Below are positions 1 through 5,065 of a stretch of DNA of 7,173 nt, one piece after another. Source of the DNA: an uncultured Bacteroidales bacterium (GTDB lineage: Bacteria; Bacteroidota; Bacteroidia; Bacteroidales; Tenuifilaceae). The notes beneath the pieces were generated by a model that saw only the letters and a list, made by a program, of their open reading frames with translations, made no database searches and was not told where the DNA came from. Made by a program: the position numbers and the translations under genes. The stretch's first letter is position 1. Each line of letters begins with the position of its first letter. Where the stretch lies: contig CALGIR010000122.1 in the NCBI GenBank assembly GCA_937915475.1, positions 1-7,173 of the forward strand, in the 5' to 3' direction.

Positions 1-1585
1 TGGGCTCAACGCTCTCCTTAATTTTTCGGGTAAGCGTCCGCCAAAAAACCTCTGGGATATGCTTAGTTGCATCGTGACGGAAACCATCAAATTTATATTG
101 GGTTACCCAAAAAAGTGCCGAATCGGTCATGGGTTCGTAAACCTCCGCCCGCTCCAAATCGAGCGTTGGCATAAACGTATCAAACCATGTGGTTAAACGA
201 TGCTCATCCCATTTCTCGGTATTCATAGTACCATCGGGCAAATAGAGTGGTGTAACCCAATCGGGGTGATTTTTGTAAAGCGGATGCTCTTGATGCACGT
301 GGTTGGCCACATAATCGAGTATAACATTTATATCACGCTTGTGGGCCTCGGCCAGCATTCGATGAACATCATCGGACGTACCAAATCTAAAATCGACCTT
401 TGACGATGATATTGGCCAGTAGCCATGGTAGCCCGAAAATTTGGTACGAGGGGTTGGGTACAAACCGTAGGCACCTAAAGGATTTTGCGTAATGGGTGAA
501 ACCCAAATAGTGCGAATGCCCAGCGAGTCGAAATATCCATCTTCAATCTTTTGGGTTATGCCGGCAATATCGCCACCGTAATAGTTTGCCTTTGGGTGAA
601 TATCGGGGTCATTTACGGGTTGGTCGTTCTCTAAATTCGCATTGTAAAAACGGTCAACCATAAGTGAGTACATAATCTGAGAATATAAATCGGAACGATT
701 TAGCTGTGATGTAGCGGTTACAGCACTTCGCTTTTCGAGTGGAATAATCAAATCGTTGGATTCGCCCTCAGAATTATATGCCCAAACCCTAATATGCGAA
801 CGTTTTATACCATCAGCATTTGCTGGGATTATGATTGTTGCCTCACTCCCATTAATCGAAACAAATTCATCACCTAATCGATAGTTTTCCCAGTAAACAA
901 AAAGTTCATCGACTGCATTCTGAAAGCCTAAATGAATCTTTTTACCCTTGGTGCTAGTTGTATAGATAAATGGCAACAAATTGGGGTTACTACCCGCTAA
1001 CCGCAGAACTGAGTTTTCTTCCCCTATATTATTATCCTCTATGTCAGGATTTGCAGGGTCAAGAATCCACTCTCCGTCAACCACAACCTGATAATGGTAA
1101 TTTCCAGGATTTAGCCAAAGAGTGGTTTTCCAAACATGACCAACCTTCTCGAGGTTAGTTTTACTTGGGTTCCAATCGTTAATCTGCCCAGCTAGCTGAA
1201 CTGTTTTTGGCTGCTTATTTTTGGGTTGATATGTGAACTCAACGGATTGCTTCCGGCTTTTTCGCATTAGTATGGAATATCCTACTCCATTGACCCAAAC
1301 TTTTAGCTCTGAGAGTTTAGGAATATCGTCGTTTTTGGCTTTTAGCCATACCGCAGCATTATCGGGTGCAATATCAACGTTAAATAACTTTGGTGCTACA
1401 ATGGAATCGATGCGATTAATATCCATAAAATAATGCTTTAGGATTATCTCCGTTTCGGTTCCTGATAGCCACACTACCGATGCCAGGCCATAAATATCAG
1501 ATGTTTTAGCAAAATGAGGAATTACCTCCCTTGCATCGCACGATGCGAGCATGGTTGCGATGAAAATTATCAGAATCCTTTTCAT
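1..1585 (-). CDS. GH13 alpha-amylase-family lipoprotein with CBM48-like module (3' partial)
   Basis: Predicted cell-envelope alpha-glucan hydrolase. The frame is open from an ATG at 1585 to the left edge (528 codons visible), so the C-terminus is missing. Residues 1-16 form a lipoprotein signal: a basic start, a hydrophobic stretch and a lipobox LASC with Cys16. Residues about 20-125 look like an unassigned beta-rich domain. Residues about 128-197 resemble the AMPK/CBM48 glycogen-binding fold (LAGQINDWNP, then GNYHYQVVVDGEW and a DP). Residues about 200-285 look like another beta-sandwich. The GH13 barrel starts near 300 (MYSLMVDRFYN, YYGGDIAGI). Barrel motifs are DYVANH (Asp424, Asn428, His429) and DGFRHD with the predicted nucleophile Asp505. 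The acid/base Glu and the third catalytic Asp would lie outside the window. An outer-membrane role like that of SusG is inferred; the architecture differs from SusG as I recall it. It follows the SusA-like gene by 88 bp and is probably co-expressed with it. Substrate (starch, glycogen or maltodextrin) is not resolved. Confidence 0.9.
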   Translation of the reverse strand, partial: MKRILIIFIATMLASCDAREVIPHFAKTSDIYGLASVVWLSGTETEIILKHYFMDINRIDSIVAPKLFNVDIAPDNAAVWLKAKNDDIPKLSELKVWVNGVGYSILMRKSRKQSVEFTYQPKNKQPKTVQLAGQINDWNPSKTNLEKVGHVWKTTLWLNPGNYHYQVVVDGEWILDPANPDIEDNNIGEENSVLRLAGSNPNLLPFIYTTSTKGKKIHLGFQNAVDELFVYWENYRLGDEFVSINGSEATIIIPANADGIKRSHIRVWAYNSEGESNDLIIPLEKRSAVTATSQLNRSDLYSQIMYSLMVDRFYNANLENDQPVNDPDIHPKANYYGGDIAGITQKIEDGYFDSLGIRTIWVSPITQNPLGAYGLYPTPRTKFSGYHGYWPISSSKVDFRFGTSDDVHRMLAEAHKRDINVILDYVANHVHQEHPLYKNHPDWVTPLYLPDGTMNTEKWDEHRLTTWFDTFMPTLDLERAEVYEPMTDSALFWVTQYKFDGFRHDATKHIPEVFWRTLTRKIKESVEP

Positions 1586-1625
1586 AATAGATGTATTTTA
1601 TGAGAAAATGAATAACTCTGGTTTT

Positions 1626-1657
1626 AAAAACTTTTGTACGTATTACCGTTTACAAAA
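1626..1657 (-). terminator. Weak AT-rich hairpin with T run after the SusA-like gene
   Basis: On the minus strand TTTTGTA (1651-1657) pairs perfectly with TACAAAA (1632-1638) across a 12-nt loop. One G and then five T residues (1626-1630) follow. The shape is that of an intrinsic terminator, 17 nt past the stop codon of the SusA-like gene. The stem has only one G-C pair in seven, so it is thermodynamically weak and may only reduce readthrough into the downstream lipoprotein gene, or may be chance in AT-rich DNA. Confidence 0.35.
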
Positions 1658-1673
1658 CAATATTAACATTCAA

Positions 1674-3518
1674 TCATTTAAGCTCAACAACCATAGCAGA
1701 GCGTGGTGAAAGCTGAATCTTTTGTAGGTCAACCAGTTCTTTTCCTGTAATTATATCAATCCCTTTTGAGAAGCCTTGAAGTATCTCGTTAAACCTGTCG
1801 GTTTTAAGCACTTTGGGTTGATACCCATTATGAAGAATCACCATTACCGTTTGCTCCTCATTCTGGCGAAAATACACATAAACCTCGTTCTCAGGAATAA
1901 ACTGAACAAGCTTGCCGTTATGGACGGCTGTTGCCGTTTTACGCCAGTTTAGCAATGTGCTCATATAGTTCCATGCCTGGTTTTCCTTTTTAGTTCTACC
2001 TTCAGCAGAAAACGCAGAGCGTTTATGGTCGGTCCATCCCCCTGGAAACTCTTTTCGTAAAACGCCATGTCCATTGGCATCATCACCATCCATCAAGATT
2101 TCTGTACCGTAGTAAACCTGAGGAATACCACGTGTTGTTAGCAGAAAAGCCATCCCCAACTTAAATCGGCCAATGGCCAAATCCTTACTCTTCATAAACC
2201 GCGAAAGGTCGTGGTTATCGGCAAATATTAGGATATTATTCAAATCGGCGTAAAGAAAATCATGGGCAAGAATTTCGTAAAGCCTGTGTAGGCCAACATC
2301 CCAACCGTCACTCTCGTCAAATGCCTTGTTAATTGCGTAGAAAAGCGGAAAATCCATAACAGTGGGAATTCCAGAATCGAACCCATCCCTGTTGAGTGCT
2401 CCAGTTTGCCAATATGCAACCCAAGCGGGATAGTTTACCCACGTTTCGGCAACAATATTAAAGTTAGGATACTCCTCCATCACAGCACGGGTCCACCTTG
2501 CCATAAACTCCTTATCGGGATACGGGTGAGTGTCCATTCTAATGCCATCGAGGTTTGCATACTCAACCCACCAAATACTGTTCTGAATAAAATATTTTGC
2601 CAAATACGGATTTCGCTGGTTTAGGTCGGGCATATGCGTATCGAACCAGCCATCGGCCATAAGCCTTTTGTCGGCCTCGGAAGCATGCGGGTCGAATATG
2701 GCAGGAATGCGATAGTTTGTACGGGTAAACTCTGGCCATTGGTTTAACCAATCGTCCGATGGTAAATCATTAATCCACCAGTGATTGCTGCCACAATGGT
2801 TAAATATCATATCGTTAATAATCTTTAAACCCTTGCCGTGTGCCTTTTCAACCAACTGCTGGTAGAGTTCGTTGCTACCAAAACGCCTATCCACATTATA
2901 AAAATCGGTTATGGCATACTGATGATAGGACTGCCAAGGCTGATTGCTTTCCAAAACAGGATTTATCCAGATGGCAGTCATGCCCAAGTTTTTGATATAA
3001 TCTAAATGATTAATTATCCCTTGAATATCACCACCATGACGAGCATATAAATCCTCGCGATTGAACTTATCAGGCATTCCCTCAAAAATATCGTTACTGC
3101 TATCGCCATTTGCAAACCTATCGGGAAAGAGCAAATACATGGCATCAGAGGCATCAAACCCTTTGCGTTGAGCCGAGCCCTCGCGTCTTTGGTTTAGGTA
3201 ATACCTATAAACACTTGATTCTGATTCTGAATACCAAAATGTAATATCGAAATAGCCTGACTGAGCAGTTTTACTTATGCTAAAGTTTAGGAATAGATAG
3301 TTAGGGTTGTCAACTCTATCAAAACTAGCTAGCTCAACACCAGAGTACTCCACTTCAACTTTAACAGCATTGCCAATGTCCTCACCATAAACCATAAGCT
3401 GCAAATCAGGGCTCTCCATCCCCACCCACCAGTTTGGCGGTTCAACCCGAATTGTATTTTGCGCACTGGTTATGAACATTGTCAGGAGCAGTAAAACAGT
3501 TGCAAGTAATCCCTTCAT
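1674..3518 (-). CDS. susA: SusA-like GH13 neopullulanase/cyclomaltodextrinase, exported
   Basis: Complete 614-residue enzyme predicted to hydrolyse alpha-1,4 links in maltodextrin, pullulan or cyclodextrin in the periplasm, giving short malto-oligosaccharides. Length and sequence closely resemble Bacteroides thetaiotaomicron SusA (about 617 residues, recalled). A cleavable signal peptide covers residues 1-19 (cut likely after TSA, before Gln20). There is no lipobox Cys. Residues about 22-110 form the N-terminal beta domain of the cyclomaltodextrinase group (RVEPPNWWVGM). The GH13 barrel starts near 125 (MYLLFPDRFANGD, RHGGDIQGIINHLDYI). Motifs present: DMIFNH (Asp236 to His241), MPDLN (296-300), DGIRMD with nucleophile Asp329, AETW with acid/base Glu358, and FADNHD with Asp437. 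The catalytic triad is therefore intact. A C-terminal beta domain ends in SPRSAMVVEL. The MPDLN motif supports the neopullulanase-type GH13 group. The start ATG is clear, with no Shine-Dalgarno and a terminator-like hairpin just upstream. The symbol is by resemblance; exact substrate preference is not shown. Confidence 0.93.
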   Translation of the reverse strand: MKGLLATVLLLLTMFITSAQNTIRVEPPNWWVGMESPDLQLMVYGEDIGNAVKVEVEYSGVELASFDRVDNPNYLFLNFSISKTAQSGYFDITFWYSESESSVYRYYLNQRREGSAQRKGFDASDAMYLLFPDRFANGDSSNDIFEGMPDKFNREDLYARHGGDIQGIINHLDYIKNLGMTAIWINPVLESNQPWQSYHQYAITDFYNVDRRFGSNELYQQLVEKAHGKGLKIINDMIFNHCGSNHWWINDLPSDDWLNQWPEFTRTNYRIPAIFDPHASEADKRLMADGWFDTHMPDLNQRNPYLAKYFIQNSIWWVEYANLDGIRMDTHPYPDKEFMARWTRAVMEEYPNFNIVAETWVNYPAWVAYWQTGALNRDGFDSGIPTVMDFPLFYAINKAFDESDGWDVGLHRLYEILAHDFLYADLNNILIFADNHDLSRFMKSKDLAIGRFKLGMAFLLTTRGIPQVYYGTEILMDGDDANGHGVLRKEFPGGWTDHKRSAFSAEGRTKKENQAWNYMSTLLNWRKTATAVHNGKLVQFIPENEVYVYFRQNEEQTVMVILHNGYQPKVLKTDRFNEILQGFSKGIDIITGKELVDLQKIQLSPRSAMVVELK

Positions 3519-3523
3519 ACTTC

Positions 3524-3575
3524 AAAAAATTTAAAACCCTCCCTGACTATGATGATAAATAGTTTAGGAAGGGTT
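3524..3575 (-). terminator. Strong hairpin plus T-rich tract between fba and the SusA-like gene (terminator or attenuator)
   Basis: Reading the minus strand, AACCCTTCCT (3566-3575) pairs with AGGGAGGGTT (3535-3544) over 10 bp with a single G-T wobble. An inner ACTAT/ATAGT stem (3559-3563 with 3546-3550) stacks beyond a 1x2 internal loop and closes an 8-nt loop. The 3' arm runs straight into TT, AAA and six T (3524-3529). The geometry fits an intrinsic terminator starting 11 nt after the aldolase stop. Its T run ends only 5 nt before the SusA-like ATG, so it is also the leader of that gene. The tract is T-rich only in the minus direction. Whether it terminates, attenuates or controls translation cannot be told from sequence. 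Confidence 0.7.
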
Positions 3576-3586
3576 CTTCAATAGAG

Positions 3587-4651
3587 TTAACCTCTGTTTA
3601 GGCAGTTCAAATCTTCGAATGAAATTTTAAGCCTTTTTATAATGCTTTCTTCGCCCTTGCGAAGCCAAGCACGAGGGTCGTAATATTTTTTATTGGGATT
3701 ATGGTCACCTTCGGGGTTTCCAATTTGCCCCTGTAAGAAATCGAACTTATCGGCAGAGTACTTACGAACACCATCCCAAAATGCCCACTGTAAATCGGTA
3801 TCCAAATTCATTTTAATTACGCCATAGCTTATGGCCTCTTCAATCTTCTCCTTCTCCGACCCGCTGCCACCATGGAATACAAAACTAACCGGCTTTTTAT
3901 CGGTATTGAACTTTTTTTGGATATACTCCTGCGAGTCTCTTAAAATTTCGGGGCTAAGCACAACATTTCCAGGTTTATAAACCCCATGCACATTACCAAA
4001 AGAAGCGGCAATGGTAAAGTTTGGGCTAATTTTCATTAGCTGCTCGTATGCATACGAAACCTCCTCGGGTCGAGTGTAAAGCTTTGAAGTATCAACATTG
4101 GTGTTATCAACACCATCCTCTTCGCCGCCTGTAATCCCTAGCTCAATCTCGAGTGTCATGCCAATCTTCGACATCCTCTCAAGGTATTTTGCAGATATTT
4201 CTATATTCTCCTCTAAACTCTCCTCTGATAAATCGAGCATGTGGGAACTATAAAGTGGCATGCCCGTTTCCTTAAAATGCAGTTCACCAGCATCGAGCAA
4301 GCCATCAATCCAGGGTAATAGTTTTTTTGCGGCATGGTCGGTATGCATTATTACAGGTACCCCATATTCCTTAGCCAATAAATGAACGTGCTTTGCACCT
4401 GAAATTGCACCTAAAATTGCAGCATTTTGTCCCTCGTTGGATAGGCCTTTGCCTGCATAAAAGGAAGCTCCTCCGTTGGAAAATTGAATAATAACGGGCG
4501 AACCCACTTCGCGGGCTGTTTCAAGAACAGCATTTATGGTATCGGTACCAGTTACGTTAACGGCAGGTATAGCCCACCCCTCAGCTTTTGCTGCTGCAAA
4601 AACCTCTTGAACTTGTTTACCAGTTAGTACACCAGACGGAAATTTTTTCAT
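3587..4651 (-). CDS. fbaA: Class II fructose-1,6-bisphosphate aldolase (FbaA type)
   Basis: Cytoplasmic zinc-dependent enzyme that reversibly splits fructose-1,6-bisphosphate into dihydroxyacetone phosphate and glyceraldehyde-3-phosphate in glycolysis and gluconeogenesis. The 354 residues match the long class IIA form of E. coli FbaA (359 residues) almost end to end, offset by about 4. Visible residues: HTDH with the catalytic Asp105 and zinc ligand His106; EIELG with Glu170; GGEEDGVDN with Glu177/Glu178 in the active-site loop; NVHGVYKPGN with zinc ligand His222; FHGGSGS with zinc ligand His260 and the phosphate-binding glycines; MNLDTD with Asn282; YYDPRAWLR near the C-terminus. All expected active-site residues are present, so the enzyme should be functional. 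It lies 54 bp after the DUF202 gene and is followed by a strong hairpin, so it may end a transcript. No Shine-Dalgarno precedes the ATG, as is usual in Bacteroidota. It may be the main glycolytic aldolase or a paralogue linked to glucan use. Confidence 0.97.
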   Translation of the reverse strand: MKKFPSGVLTGKQVQEVFAAAKAEGWAIPAVNVTGTDTINAVLETAREVGSPVIIQFSNGGASFYAGKGLSNEGQNAAILGAISGAKHVHLLAKEYGVPVIMHTDHAAKKLLPWIDGLLDAGELHFKETGMPLYSSHMLDLSEESLEENIEISAKYLERMSKIGMTLEIELGITGGEEDGVDNTNVDTSKLYTRPEEVSYAYEQLMKISPNFTIAASFGNVHGVYKPGNVVLSPEILRDSQEYIQKKFNTDKKPVSFVFHGGSGSEKEKIEEAISYGVIKMNLDTDLQWAFWDGVRKYSADKFDFLQGQIGNPEGDHNPNKKYYDPRAWLRKGEESIIKRLKISFEDLNCLNRG

Positions 4652-4705
4652 AGTATTAGTAATTAAGTTAAAACATTAAAACCCATAAATACATATCAAC
4701 AAATC

Positions 4706-5032
4706 CTATTCCTGGGGCACTGTTGGTTCATCGTTCCTTTGGTCATAGTAACGCCTCAATCGAATTCGAATCTGAAAATATCTTAGAACACCAAAAATAC
4801 CAAAAATTATGCTAAGAAATATGGCTACGTATCCAATCCATCGTAATTGGGAAAAATCGCGAAGCTCTAAAAAGGCAATCCCACCCAGTAGCATATAAAG
4901 CGATGTTCTGGTATAGGACAACAAAGTTCGCTCGTTGGCCAATTTTGTTCGTTCAAGAGCAAGGTAATCCCTTAGAATTATTTCTTCCTTGTTGCTATAA
5001 ATCTGCTTGAACAATTTTGGTCTTTTTATCAT
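4706..5032 (-). CDS. DUF202-family small inner-membrane protein
   Basis: Protein of 108 residues with the N-terminal DUF202 signature: RDYLALERTKLANERTLLSY (21-40) carries the spaced LA-ERT / LA-ERT-L pattern, followed by TRTSLY. Two membrane segments are likely, about 42-57 (SLYMLLGGIAFLEL) and 66-84 (IGYVAIFLSIIFGIFGVL). A very basic stretch follows (RIRLRRYY, 89-96), then a short acidic and polar tail. By the positive-inside rule both ends should face the cytoplasm. The family includes E. coli YidH/YidG-like proteins and has no established biochemical role, so no function is assigned. It sits between the GH65 gene (33 bp upstream) and the aldolase (54 bp downstream), which suggests co-transcription. 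Nothing in the sequence ties it to sugar metabolism. The ATG start fits because the signature lies close to it; length is normal for the family. Confidence 0.85.
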   Translation of the reverse strand: MIKRPKLFKQIYSNKEEIILRDYLALERTKLANERTLLSYTRTSLYMLLGGIAFLELRDFSQLRWIGYVAIFLSIIFGIFGVLRYFQIRIRLRRYYDQRNDEPTVPQE

Positions 5033-5065
5033 TCTAAATTTAATTATTACAAATGGTATTGCATA

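Noticed and set aside
200..1433. Short plus-strand open frames at 200-403, 970-1158 and 1233-1433
   Set aside because: They lie opposite the long GH13 lipoprotein frame, show no recognisable domain and have no separate start context; they are antisense shadows.
1..1585. Lipoprotein amylase as a frameshifted or broken gene, since no complete frame with stop is found here
   Set aside because: Codon-by-codon reading from 1585 gives 528 uninterrupted codons with continuous GH13 motifs; it is simply cut by the window edge.
2406..2751. Short open frames at 2406-2624 (plus) and 2563-2751 (minus) inside the SusA-like gene
   Set aside because: The SusA-like frame is intact and carries all catalytic motifs across this stretch, so these are out-of-frame shadows.
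3608..3615. AAGATTTG on the minus strand as a Bacteroidota -7 box (TAnnTTTG) that could drive the SusA-like gene from within fba
   Set aside because: It misses one consensus base, I find no TTTG -33 element at the right distance upstream, and any transcript would still meet the hairpin at 3535-3575.
4652..4705. TTTG and TATTTATG in the DUF202-fba spacer as a promoter for fba
   Set aside because: The two elements are only about 8 bp apart on the minus strand, far less than the roughly 20 bp expected, and the -7 element is imperfect.
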